DNA of 64,000 bases from Rutstroemia sp. NJR-2017a BVV2. Taxonomy: Eukaryota; Ascomycota; Leotiomycetes; Helotiales; Rutstroemiaceae. The translations under genes were made by a program, and so were the position numbers. The notes under the pieces are model-generated. The model was not told where the DNA came from and searched no databases. It was given only the letters and a program-made list of their open reading frames with translations. The stretch covers positions 124,001-188,000 of the forward strand of contig NJPS01000040.1 of assembly GCA_002946415.1 (NCBI GenBank), in the 5' to 3' direction. Below, piece after piece: positions 1 through 10,840 of the stretch; position 1 is the first letter of the stretch; each line of letters opens with the position of its first letter.

Positions 1-3000
1 GGAACTACCAGAATTGCTTGCTCAAGCTGCTGGCTCTCCACAAGTTTCTCACCGCGAAGTTGGTGTCTTTATCTTATTCACCTTGCTCGAAACCGCTTCC
101 TCTTATTTCGCAGAAAAAATTCCTGAACTTTTCTCTATTCTCAGCAAGACCATTAAGGATCCAGAAAGTACCGATGTTCGAATCAACACCATGATCTGTC
201 TCGGTGCTGTGGCCACCATCATCGACCCAGATGAGGACACAGAGCCTCTGAAGCTGTGGGTACAGATCTTCCCAGAGATGGTTGCTGTTCTCAAGGGATT
301 CGTCGATGCCAAGGAGGAAGATCGCACTGTGCAAGCTTTCGAGGTTTTCCAAACTCTCTTGGGATGCGACCCGTCTTTGGTGGCTACCCACTTTAAGGAT
401 CTATGCAGTTTCATGCTTGATATTGCAATAGATACCAACAATGAGAATGATGCTCGATCACAAGCTCTTGCATTCCTTATGCAATGTGCCAGACACAGGA
501 AGATGAAGTTGCAGGGTACCAAGGATTTGGGTGAGCGGATCACTATGGCAAGCATGCAAATTGCTACTGAGCTCGAAGAGGATGACGACGAAGACGATGA
601 TTCCTCTCCTGCTCGCAACGCGCTGGGTCTTCTAAGTTTACTTGCCGAGAGTCTGCCACCCCGTCAAGTCATTGTTCCTCTTCTCGATGCTTTTCCCAAG
701 TTCTCCAGCTCCGCAGACCCTAAATATCGTCAAGCTGGTATTCTCGCGCTAGGCATGTGTGTAGAAGGAGCTCCGGATTTTGTTGGCACTCAGCTTGACA
801 GCTTTTTGCCTATCGTTTTCAAGTTGCTTGAGGACCCTGAAATGAAAGTCCGACATGCTGCTCTCAATGGTGTTGCGAGATTGGCAGATGATCTAGCTGA
901 GGATCTCCAAAAGACCCATGAGCACTTGGTTCCTGCACTTCTCACTAACCTCGATGCTGCTATGCACCATGCAGCTGGTGGTAACAACGACAAGCAAACA
1001 CTTGACATAATGAAGGCATCTTGCGCTGCGCTGGATTCACTGACAGATGGCATGGACGGAGATATCCTCAAGAACTACCTTCAAGCTCTTCTCCAACGCC
1101 TCACTCAACTCTTGGATCATCCTGAACTTGATGTCAAAGCTTCTGCTGCAAGCGCTCTGGGCTCCATCGCTGGATCTTCAGAAGAAGAATTCCTTCCATA
1201 CTTCAAGGACACCATCGAGAAACTGGCACCATATGCTAATGTGAAGGACAGCAACGAAGAGCTTGATCTTCGTGCTACTGTTTGCGACTCCATTGGAAGC
1301 ATGGCTGCGGCTGTTGGACCTAAGGTGTTCGAGCCATACGTTAGAGATATCATGGCCACAAGTGAGGAGGCTCTCCACCTTGACCACCCACGCCTAAAGG
1401 AAACCAGTTACATTCTCTGGAGCACTTTGGCAAAGATTTACGAAGAAGAGTTCACTCCTTATCTTGACGGAGTCGTCAACGCTCTTGCAGCAAGCTTATC
1501 CCAACAAGAAGATAACTTTGAAGTCGAGCTTGGTCAGCATGCTCAAGACTTGCTTGGTCAGGAAGTCATTGTCGCAGGCAAGAAAATTAAGGTTGCTGCT
1601 GCAACCGATGTTGAGACTGGCGACATGGAAGATGATGATGAAGACGAGGATGATTGGGATGATCTTACTGCAGTTACTGCGGTCGCTTTAGAGAAGGAGG
1701 TCGCTGTTGAGGTCATTGGTGATATTCTTACGCACACTCGAGGAAGGTACATGCCTTACTTCGAAAAGACTATCGAGGCAGTCATGCCATTGGTAGAGCA
1801 CTCCTACGAGGGTGTGCGAAAGACTGCCATCAGCACATTATGGAGAGCTTATGCTTGCCTTTTCAGCATGATGGAAGACCAAACCAACACAAAGTGGACC
1901 CCTGGTCTACCGTTGAATGTTCAACCTTCAGCCGAGCTGGTGAAATTGGGAGAGATTGTTACAACTGCTACACTTTCTCTATGGGAGGATGAGTATGATC
2001 GGTAAGTTCTTTTTGCTTTTCTTTAGCTTGCAGGATAACATGATGAACAACATGACGTTATACCCAGCTCACTCAGATGCACAAGTTGCACATGCTGCGA
2101 ACGCGTATCTACTTCTGATCCTATCTATACATCTGCACTATGTTGTAAATAGTCTTGCAATATTTTCTAACATTGTGATAGTGGCATCGTTACCGACATC
2201 AACCGCAATGTTGCCTCGACTCTCAAACTCTGCGGTCCAGCTATCTTGGCACAGCCTAGCTTCCTCGAGAAGACTAAGGACATCATTTTCACCATCATCA
2301 GTCGTCAACATCCTTGTCAACAGGACCTTGGTGATTTCGACAGTCCCGGAGAAGAAGATGCGGAATCTTCTGAGTATGACTGGCTCGTCATCGATACTGC
2401 TCTGGAACTCATCTCGAACCTTGCTCTTGCTCTCGGCCCACAATTTGCCGAAATCTTCGCCGAGTATGAGAAGCCTCTTAAGAAGTTCGCCTCCTCAAAT
2501 ATCAACTTTGAGCGCTCCACAGCTATCGGTATCATCGCCGAATGTGCTGGTCACATGGGTTCAGGCATCACACCGTTCACCAAATCGCTTATGCCAGTGC
2601 TCCTCAAGCGTCTCTCAGACACTGATGCTGAAACCAAATCGAACGCCGCCTACGGAACTGGTGTCTTGATTTTCCACTCTCAAGATTCCGCCACCTACCT
2701 CCCGTCCTACAACACTATTCTCCAAAAGCTTGAACCTCTTCTTCAAACCAACCACGCACGTTCAATTGATAACGCATGCGGTTGTGTCGCCCGTATGATC
2801 ATGGCTCACTCGGATGCCGTACCTCTTGATGATATTCTCCCCGTAATGGTTGGTCTCCTACCCCTAAAGGAAGACTACGAAGAGAATGAACCAATCTTCG
2901 AGTGTATCACTGGTCTGTACAGCCAAAGTAACCAAACAATCCTCCAGCTCACACCAAAGTTGATTCCTGTTTTCGCCGCCGTCCTTGGTGAGCCCGAAGG

Positions 3001-3109
3001 ACAACTTGGGGTTGAGACGAGAGAGAAGGTTATTGGTATCGTCAAGTTCATTGCTAGCAGTCATCCAGAGTTGTTGGATGGTTATGATGGGCTAAAGGCT
3101 TTGTGCTGA
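1..3109 (+). CDS. KAP123: Importin beta family karyopherin KAP123 / importin-4 (5' truncated)
   Basis: Nuclear import receptor; the yeast family member carries ribosomal proteins and histones into the nucleus. The reading frame is open from base 2 through the left edge, so the N-terminal part (RanGTP-binding end) lies outside the window. Exons are 2-2001 and 2182-3109, joined in phase 2 across a 180-bp intron with GTAAGT donor, TTCTAAC branch site and TAG acceptor. The visible 975 residues are a string of helical HEAT repeats (for example the segments around PEMKVRHAALNGVARLADDL and HPELDVKASAASALGSIAG). Two acidic loops (EEDDDEDDD and MEDDDEDEDDWDD) fit the acidic insertions known in importins. 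Family members are about 1,100 residues, so little is missing. Assignment is confident; the exact paralogue (KAP123 rather than KAP121) is inferred from overall resemblance. Confidence 0.9.
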
Positions 3110-4328
3110 GAGATCAACGGCGAAAGCGATGGTGGAGTTGATTGAACGGGGGAAATGATGTTTACTCTTATCTAGATTTGAGAACATTTAGTAACAGCGA
3201 AGATTGTCATTGGTTTGACAGGCTGGATGACCGGGATATTTGGTTGGGAAGAATCAAATTAGGGAAGAAGGAAAAAAAGGGAACCAAGGAAGGAAGGAAA
3301 AGATCTATTTTACGAAGTGATGAAATCATACCCCCCGTTGATACACGAGTCAGAAATATGCAGTAGAAGCATGGTCGAATGAATGGATAGATAGATTCAG
3401 TAGATACAATAGGAATGGAACATTTGTTTTTTTGGGTTATTTTTTGGTCCTTGATGGCCTGCCACAATTGTAGTGTCATACATCGGGAAACCGGTAGACG
3501 ATTCATTATTCATGTTCGTTGGTGACAAGAGCATAGAGGGAGTGAGTGCACCCGATATGGTATTAGGTGAGGTACTAACATATAATGCATTACTTATAAC
3601 GTCTATCGTCTATCTATCGGTATGTATCCCACAGCCACCGCAACATATGCACTCGCACCCCGCGCCAACAGTATAGTATATAAAACAGACACAGTAAACC
3701 ATTTCCCATACCTCCATCACCTCCCTCAGACCTCCCTCCACCTGTAAACATCCCATCCCATCCGTCCTATACTCCTGCCGCTCCTCCACCCAAACCAACC
3801 CAAATACCCACCACGCATAGATATCTCCCTTCGGGTCAAAAATCGAAAAGAAAGATGCGTGCAATAAAAACAACCTCCGCGAAGTAATGCACCGTGTCCT
3901 ATATCAAAATAACCTAACCGCTCCTTGCTCCCGGGCCCCAACCCCCTAAAACTGCGTATTGCGCTACCAACTACCTCCCTGTAAAGTGATGCGTGTGCGT
4001 AAGATTACTTATACCTATACTATACGTTCCCGTCCCAATGCCCATGCCGATAAAGATACCGTGCTCATATATATGCGTACAAAACCCCCACTCCGCTCGC
4101 ACATTACCGCCAGGAATCAAAGAAAGGAATACGTGCGCCCTCTCGCCCTGTCTACTTACTCCAGCCCAGTCCATCAATATATCCTTGACCTCATCCCGTC
4201 TTGTATAAAAAAGCAAATGCATATAAACAACAACCTCCCTTCAACTCCCACCCCAACCCTCCGCATCACGCAAAATATACAATTCCAAAGACGAAAAAGA
4301 AGACGAAAAACAAAAAGAAAAGCAACCC
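3110..4328. other. Convergent intergenic region
   Basis: Space between the stop codons of KAP123 (+) and the 900-residue gene (-). It should hold both 3' UTRs. It is pyrimidine- and A-rich, with short homopolymer tracts. Open frames here, such as 3959-4399 (+), are low-complexity Pro/Thr/His strings without domain features. I see no gene. Confidence 0.5.
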
Positions 4329-7031
4329 TCAATCCCACCCCCACTCCCCAATCATACCCTCAAAGTCCAAATCCCCATAATCCGTACTCGCACCACTAAC
4401 CACCCGCTCCAGCGTTCTTTTCGCACTCCTATCCCGTCCCTGTTCCTTTTCCCGCACACCTTCTTCCCGTCTTCCCTTCCCAAACCCCCTCCCTCCAGCC
4501 ACATCCCCAACTTTTTCCTTCCCCCCACGCCACTGCATACCCATACCATGCGCCGAATCCCCCCTCACCGAGCCAATAGCCGCAAACGACTTACTTTCTG
4601 CAAGTGCTGCCGCAACCATATCTTCTTCTTTCTCGACAAAGAAGCGGGCTCTTCGTCCAGCAGGCGTTTTCATATCTTTCTGCTCTCTTCCACTATGTTC
4701 TGAATCGTTCTTCGCTTTTGGAGTCGATCCAAAGGTAGCGAACAGCTTACTTTCTGTAAGTGCTGCGGCAACCATATCTTCTTCTTTCTCGATAAAGAAG
4801 CGGCCTTTTCTTGTAGTAGTGGTGGTGGGAACGGGTGCAGGGGGACGATCTTCGGGTTTTTCTTGGAAGTAGGGCTTTCTTCTTTGTTGGGGAGGATTGG
4901 GGGTGACTTTGCTTCGTGATGAGGTGGGTTGTTTGGCTGGGGAGTGGGAGGGTGGGATGAAGTTCGCGTTTGAGTGCTGTGATGGGGGTGGTGGCGGGGA
5001 AGGAGATTTGGCTACTAGGACTGGAGAGCGAGTGGGAGGGGCAAGAGCTGGAACTGGAACTCGAACTGGGACCGGGGTGGAATCATCGAGTTCTTGGCTG
5101 GAGAAGAACGAATCTTGACTGCCGATAAGATCTGAAAACTCCATAAATGAGGCTTCGCAACTTTTCTTACCATTCCCATCCTTTCCACCATCATTTACCT
5201 TGGCGCTTGAGGCCTTGCCATCATTGGTCTCGCTGCCCTCTCTCTTAACAGGTAAATGCGGCGTAGCAATCTCTCTCATCTCCTGCGATGACATCAGATC
5301 CTGTGTAGATATCATACTGAACTCATCTTCAATGAAACTGTCCTTTCGATGGCCAACAGGCACAGGAGTCGGCTGTGTCTTCTGGGCATGAGAGAAACGA
5401 GGTGGCGGACAGAGATCTTCGGATAGTTCTCGCGCTTCTTGCGTTGGAGATGGGAAGAAATCGATGTGTGATTCTATGAATGCTTGTGTAGAACTTGGTG
5501 GGAGGTTGAGATTATTCCTTGGGGGATGAAATTGAGGACGTACTTGGGGCGGTTTGGTTCGCGGTGGGACGGGGAGGGGTACATGAGGCTTGAATCTGGG
5601 TGGGAGTGATGGTGGACCCATACTGCTTGGTGTCTGCGGGCGAGATGGACGGTTAACGGAGGCATTGTTTTGTGGTGTGCGGAAAGCGGATGGACGCATA
5701 GATTTATTTTTCCCATGTGAAAATAGCGGAGGATTCGCATGAGGAAGTTTGGACGCACTGCTTCGTGCATTCGCTACCGGGGAGTTTAGGGACTGTTCTT
5801 TGAGTGGGAGTCGCGACGGTTCGTGCTTGGTGTGGCCAAATCGATCAGATTTAGGCCCACCATTGAACTTGGGAAATGCCTTGGCTAATGTGGCAGTAAT
5901 CGGTTCGACGTCTGGTGGTGTTTTACTGACTTCAGCATGTCGATCAATGGATTGTTTGTGGGTGTAAATGCCAGATGAAGCAGCGTCGTGGGTTATCTGT
6001 CTATGTTGCTTCGCCTGTACCTGTGATGTTGATTGAGCTTCAGATCTTTCAGATTGGCCCGCACGTTGAGGCTCTGGTATGCTAGGCACAGAATTGAGAA
6101 CGGGGTGCGTATTTATCCCATCATGCGTCTCCGAAGTAGACACGGGTGGTTTAGAGTCTCTATGCTCTAACGAAGCGTAAGTCGGTGAATGACCGCCCGC
6201 CGAGTCTGTAGCACCCGAGTTGCAGTTCTGGCTTTGCCTTTTTGCAGAACGTACAACTTTCTCCTGCGTCCTATTTACCGCATCTACTGCCTCTGAAAGT
6301 AATTGTGAATCCACCTGGTCCTCCAATTTCTGCGCAAATTCGAGTGATAGATCGTGTCTCTCTACGTGATTCAATTGTGGCAACTCTTGCTCATCGTCAA
6401 TTGGTGTAGCATTTCTAGACATAGATCTTGAGAACGCTACTGATTCGGCCCTACCAGGATTTTCACGACTGCTCGGAGTAGATCGCATAGAACTATTCTC
6501 CAGGAGTGTAATATCGTTGTTCGACAGCATCGGGAAATCTCCGAATTCATCCTCAGAATCGTCCAACGCAACTCTCTTTGCAGGGTGTTGCATCTGGTCT
6601 GAATCGTCGCACATCGTCCCTTCTGAATCTTCAGCCACGCTATCAGTTTCCCAACCCCTTTTGACCCCTTTCACAAACATCGATATTCGCGGTTGACTTG
6701 GTCGTACATGCTTGCTGGGTTCAGGCAAGCCCTTCCTTCTCCTTTCCTCCTTCTCCGCCAATTCTTTTGCCGCTTTTTTCTCCCGGGCTGCTTTTGCTTT
6801 AGCAGCTGCTTTTTCCTTTTCACGCTCTTTAACATATTTCTTGTGTTCCTCTCTGTGCCGTTTCAATTCCTCTGCATCTCGACGTCGTTGTTCTTCTTTC
6901 GTGATTCGTGGAGCTCGTTGCGCTTTTTGCCATGCCCTTTTGGCTTGTTTACTGGTCATACGGCTGGGTGCTGCTGTTGGTTTCGCCAGAGTTTCTGGCA
7001 CCAGTTCGAACACACCTTGACGCTTCGGCAT
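4329..7031 (-). CDS. Disordered 900-residue protein with duplicated RFF-EKEEDMV module, unknown function
   Basis: Single-exon gene, 900 residues; I do not recognise the family. The N-terminal 100 residues are a Lys/Arg/Glu/Ala-rich predicted helix or coiled coil (repeats of KEREKEKAAAKAKAAREKK type) with basic nuclear-localisation-like runs. At residues 113-120 is QPRISMFV, which fits the PCNA-interacting pattern Q-x-x-I-x-x-F except that the last aromatic is Val. A long Ser/Pro-rich disordered middle follows. Near the C-terminus a module, RFF(I/V)EKEEDMVAAAL-ESK, occurs twice (about residues 740-762 and 792-814), followed by an acidic tail ending in Gly-Glu-Trp-Gly-Trp-Asp. The composition suggests a nuclear scaffold or replication/repair accessory protein, but this is inference. 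The start is the first ATG of the frame, with no intron needed. Confidence 0.75.
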   Translation of the reverse strand: MPKRQGVFELVPETLAKPTAAPSRMTSKQAKRAWQKAQRAPRITKEEQRRRDAEELKRHREEHKKYVKEREKEKAAAKAKAAREKKAAKELAEKEERRRKGLPEPSKHVRPSQPRISMFVKGVKRGWETDSVAEDSEGTMCDDSDQMQHPAKRVALDDSEDEFGDFPMLSNNDITLLENSSMRSTPSSRENPGRAESVAFSRSMSRNATPIDDEQELPQLNHVERHDLSLEFAQKLEDQVDSQLLSEAVDAVNRTQEKVVRSAKRQSQNCNSGATDSAGGHSPTYASLEHRDSKPPVSTSETHDGINTHPVLNSVPSIPEPQRAGQSERSEAQSTSQVQAKQHRQITHDAASSGIYTHKQSIDRHAEVSKTPPDVEPITATLAKAFPKFNGGPKSDRFGHTKHEPSRLPLKEQSLNSPVANARSSASKLPHANPPLFSHGKNKSMRPSAFRTPQNNASVNRPSRPQTPSSMGPPSLPPRFKPHVPLPVPPRTKPPQVRPQFHPPRNNLNLPPSSTQAFIESHIDFFPSPTQEARELSEDLCPPPRFSHAQKTQPTPVPVGHRKDSFIEDEFSMISTQDLMSSQEMREIATPHLPVKREGSETNDGKASSAKVNDGGKDGNGKKSCEASFMEFSDLIGSQDSFFSSQELDDSTPVPVRVPVPALAPPTRSPVLVAKSPSPPPPPSQHSNANFIPPSHSPAKQPTSSRSKVTPNPPQQRRKPYFQEKPEDRPPAPVPTTTTTRKGRFFIEKEEDMVAAALTESKLFATFGSTPKAKNDSEHSGREQKDMKTPAGRRARFFVEKEEDMVAAALAESKSFAAIGSVRGDSAHGMGMQWRGGKEKVGDVAGGRGFGKGRREEGVREKEQGRDRSAKRTLERVVSGASTDYGDLDFEGMIGEWGWD
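4591..4805 (-). repeat. Near-identical intragenic direct repeat (2 x about 60 bp)
   Basis: Bases 4591-4649 and 4747-4805 are nearly identical, differing at a handful of positions, and encode the two copies of the RFF-EKEEDMVAAAL module in the 900-residue protein. The spacing is 156 bp, in frame. The high DNA-level identity points to a recent duplication or gene conversion. Confidence 0.8.
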
Positions 7032-7818
7032 TGTGGTTTGCGGTTGTTGAAATGCATGTCGTGTTCACTCGATATTTTGATGTTTTGCATTGGAAGTTAC
7101 GACACCAACGTTCCGTTCTACAGCACAGGCAAGTGAGATTCTACAAGGAATTTGATTGGCCGACGCGTGTGTGGCGGGGTAAATAGTCTCTTAAGCACGG
7201 ACCTACCGAACTTGTCGCGACACGAAGTCACAAGACCGTTGAATACACGTCGTACTACCTACAGGATTGACGAAAAACCATGGCAACTACTCGATACGAT
7301 GCTTTAAGTCTACAAGTGTGGACTCTGGTGTATTGATGACGATGTACAAGTGCATCTGGAGGTGACTGGGTATAACGCCACCTGGTTTCACTGAGTTACC
7401 AGCAACAATTCTTGGGAATGTATGACATTCCACAACTTCGTGAATCACAATCGGGTCCTCGGCGCCTCGGGCTGAAGTAACCTATCTTCATCACAAGCCG
7501 GAGAGCTCTATATGCTGCGATGTTACACCGGGATGAGATCCTATTCGCCTCATACACGAGCTGCTCGCCGCGAGAATAAAGCGAGAGTCAGATTACTCTC
7601 ACCAGGTACTACCGCCGTTTCTGTAAGTGGCAGTTGGCTCTTGATGAGAGTAGCAGGCCCTTGGGCCTAGGAAGCAAGGGGCTTGGAATCCGAAGATTCA
7701 GATTCCTTAGATGCTTGGCACTCAATTTCACGCGGCAAGTAAAGAAGCAACAAACTGCCTCGAGATCCTCAACCCGCGATTCTCATCTACAAATCTTGCA
7801 GCAATCCTAGATCCAGTT
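7032..7818. other. Divergent intergenic region
   Basis: Lies between the starts of the 900-residue gene (-) and the first secreted-protein gene (+), so it should contain both promoters. I see no coding potential. A small imperfect inverted repeat (GGAATC ... GATTCC) sits near 7684-7705. Confidence 0.4.
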
Positions 7819-8324
7819 ATGAAGCTCCAAAATATCTCATATATTCTGGCATACTTGCCTATTGCCATTACAGCTTTTACTATTCCCACATACCACGAAC
7901 TCAATGATGTCTGTGAAGCTGCTGGGCCGAACGCGGTAAGACTCGAGCTTTTTCTGTTCAACGTGAATATTCTACTGACGTGAACCCAGTATGTTGCCGT
8001 TAAATATGCCAACGATGTCGTGAAGACCTACAACTACAACGAATGCTATCCTTACAGCGTAGACAATAGTCCTGCATACCTTGCCGTGTACTGCAAGAAT
8101 GCATATTGTTCCAATTGCAAGTAAGTCAACGCTTTAGTTCCCGGTCTAGTCAAATATTCCAGGCCTTGTACTTATTCATTCTTAGGGGCGACGACTGTAC
8201 GGATCGTGATCAAGTAAGAACGATCTATAGAACCCTCGTGATGGTTGATCCATGGGGCTTTTCGGGCAAGGCAATTGGAAAGGGCGCGATCTGCGAGCCA
8301 CTGCCAGAAACTTCTGGCCCATGA
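7819..8324 (+). CDS. Small secreted cysteine-containing protein, upstream paralogue (effector-like)
   Basis: Spliced model: exons 7819-7935, 7990-8120 and 8186-8324; introns of 54 and 65 bp with GTAAGA/CAG and GTAAGT/TAG borders; phases 0 and 2. Product is 128 residues. An N-terminal hydrophobic stretch (residues 1-20, ending around ITAF) looks like a signal peptide and there is no later membrane segment. The mature part has seven cysteines in the order C, C-x-PY, C-x4-C, C, C-T and a last Cys ten residues from the end. I do not recognise a family. The start is the ATG that opens the hydrophobic signal; an in-frame extension further upstream would bury it. The next gene is a paralogue with the same exon plan, which is strong evidence that both models are right. 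Effector, antimicrobial or other extracellular role is undecided. Confidence 0.7.
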
Positions 8325-9444
8325 AGTTGTCTTTCCATTGCAACATGACAGTATGACGCAGTCCAAACAGAATATGATATATGAGAATTGCAATGGGAAT
8401 CTCATCTTTCGTGGGTTGAGTGAAACTAGGAAGTTTAACCGGGTTTGACGATCCAATTCTTTTTGTACACTTTTGTATCGCTTCTAGAGTTTCCATTCGC
8501 GAGCTATATCTGTCAGATTCAGCTTTTAGCTTCAAAAATGACAACTGAGGGTACTCAATCACTCTTCGTTAAGTGCAGGGCGTTGCTTGTATCTGCTCAT
8601 ATGTGTTGAGGTCATCTGCCAAGCTCACTCACGCCAGAGTTCGACTATTAAAGAAGTGCATGGCGAGCTGAATAAGTTTATATCCATGTCAGCTCAGTAT
8701 TGCTTCGGCGGTCAGGTGTGATCTCTGCATTGTTGTTAAAAGACGCACTGAAATTCTTTCATGTGAACTAATGGATTTATCCATACTATAGTGTTGGCTG
8801 GTGTTGGTTCGTCATCGCCGTTTTCTGGATCTTCTCCTTACAGGAATTTAGATTGCAGAGTGATCGTCTCATGCCTCGAAACCATGCCAAAGCAAGTTTT
8901 CGCGGACATGCTAATGTTCATCTTTCCATGTTACCAGATCGTGTTTCAAGACGCGGATCAACATGCTATTCCCGCTGCACAGGTCCCTGCTTCGATACAC
9001 TGTTATTCTACTCCTGTTGCACTAGTATGACTCGGAGCACGCCGATGTGATCATTTGTACATCGAAACCGCTATCTTCAGTGGAAGGTGCTACGACGCGT
9101 AACGTTCTGAGATGAGTTTGAGTAATCTCTATCTTCACCTGGGCAAGGCTTTTCTCATTTATGGTAATAGGATCGAGATATTCGAGGATTCAATTACCCG
9201 AGGATCAGCTTTCACTACTTTTGCATCTACAATTTATAGTGATTTCATTGTGGGTAGGTTGTGCAATTGGCCTCAGCAGATGGAAACTTGACTTCTAACA
9301 CAATTCCTAGCACTTCCTACCTAGATTCAAACTTGATGATCACATCCTACGAATACGAGATTGTGGATATAAACCCCCTATACCCTATCCCTAAGTTTGC
9401 CACCAAGACGTCGAGATCAAGCTCTAATTATCACACCATCCACC
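8325..9444. other. Intergenic region between the secreted paralogues
   Basis: No intact gene. Around 8905-9030 there is a GCTAAT branch-like site, a CCAG acceptor and a short open frame whose spacing loosely recalls exon 2 of the neighbours; it has no matching first exon. It may be a relic of a third copy (see findings). The rest should be 3' UTR and promoter. Confidence 0.3.
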
Positions 9445-10269
9445 ATGAACTTCTTCACTACCTTGAATAAGCACTTCCCGCTCATCGCTGCGACCTTCAT
9501 CAGCTTGGTCAATGCTCAAGGCCCCAGCACCGATGCATGCCTAAAGCAAAATCCAAACAATGTATGCACTACCCGTTCCCCAAATCTAGAAAACATTGGT
9601 GCTAATTGCTGTCATGTAGGTCGCTATTGCTTTCTATGGGACCAACGATTCAGACCCTGGTCTTACTGCAGTTACTTATACATACCATACATGTGTCCCA
9701 TATGAGGTGTTTGGAAAACGTCTCCTCAACGTTACGACGTGCCGTGATGCCCACTGTGTCTTATATGCGTGAGTTAAAAGCTTTCCATAGTCTTCTAGTT
9801 CGTCCACATTGTCAAGCAGTAGGGAGACACCCACTAGAGCATCTTCTCTCAACCTACTACCTTCTTAGCTCACTAGATCTCCTATTACCACGACATACTC
9901 GCTCTTGCTCCCAAGCTCCCTGCTGGTGTATATTCCAATACTACCCGCCTACTCTGGGAGCTTATTTAAGACTCGCATTAAACTGTACTCCCTTGCTGCG
10001 CATACACCATGTTTTTTTACTAAGAAAGCGTTTTTCATTCAATACAATTGTTACCACTCCATCATACTTCTTTCCATCCAAGGTTCTCGGTATGAAGTTT
10101 GCTAATACGTGGTTGCAAGACCAGAGATTACAAATGTACGACAGAATTGATAGCTGGATTTCCGGTTCCCTTGTTCGCAGGCACCACATTTAGTGACAAG
10201 ACAGGATTGATGTCGGATTTCCGAGAAAATAGTATGACATGTGGCGAAGGGATTGCTCCAATCGGATAG
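9445..10269 (+). CDS. Small secreted cysteine-containing protein, downstream paralogue (effector-like)
   Basis: Spliced model: exons 9445-9561, 9620-9768 and 10125-10269; product 136 residues. Intron 1 is 58 bp (GTATGC/TAG, phase 0) and intron 2 is 356 bp (GTGAGT/CAG, phase 2, GCTAAT branch site about 25 bp before the acceptor). Residues 1-24 form a signal peptide ending in VNAQ. Six cysteines line up with the upstream paralogue: one before junction 1, C-x-PY, C-x4-C, then C-T four residues after junction 2, and a Cys nine residues from the end. Exon 1 is exactly 117 bp in both genes and the third exons encode 47 and 45 residues. Without splicing intron 2, the frame stops at 9772 and the last third of the protein is lost, so automated annotation may miss it. 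No family recognised. Confidence 0.65.
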
Positions 10270-10840
10270 TATGAGGCGGGTGGGAAAATCAGTGACTCTG
10301 TTCGAGTGGATTTCAGACAGGAAAACTGAGGATTGATGATACTTTGGACAAGATTCTAACGTGCAGGCGGAGATGGATGTGCTGGGGAGGAATTCTACTG
10401 GTTGAGCCAAGTGCTGCGCAATAAATGTTTTTCTACTTAATCATTTGCTTCTAGGAAATGGCGTCTAACCTGCTGAGATTGTTGAGTTTTCTGGTTTATT
10501 GGTAACACTCTTCCATTTTTTATTTTTGTTATTCTTGCCAGCTACACCAATAGATGTTTTCTTGCTTCAACTCACCGATAATACTTTCTAAGATGATATC
10601 ACGGCAAAGACATCTGATCTGGTTGAGATGAATATACGTAGGACGTACATGTACTCTAAGGAAAGAGGAATAGTTCCGTTCCTTCCACTCTCATATTTCA
10701 CCGTCTATTATCCCTATTAAGCACACCCAAAACGGATATTTTACCTCGATGGCTTCGACCGCATTATAGAATCTTTATCGCTGCAACATATTTTGCTTTA
10801 TTATTTCTTACAAAACTTTTCTAGTCACAAATCGCTCGCA
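10270..10840. other. Intergenic region
   Basis: 3' flank of the second secreted-protein gene and promoter of the next gene. AT-rich; I see no coding exon. Confidence 0.4.

Noticed and set aside
3959..4399. 146-codon plus-strand frame
   Set aside because: Pro/Thr/His/Arg low-complexity translation of a 3' UTR, overlapping the 3' end of the minus-strand 900-residue gene.
9606..10193. 195-codon frame over the second secreted gene
   Set aside because: Lies in a different register from the exons that match the paralogue; it mainly covers intron 2.
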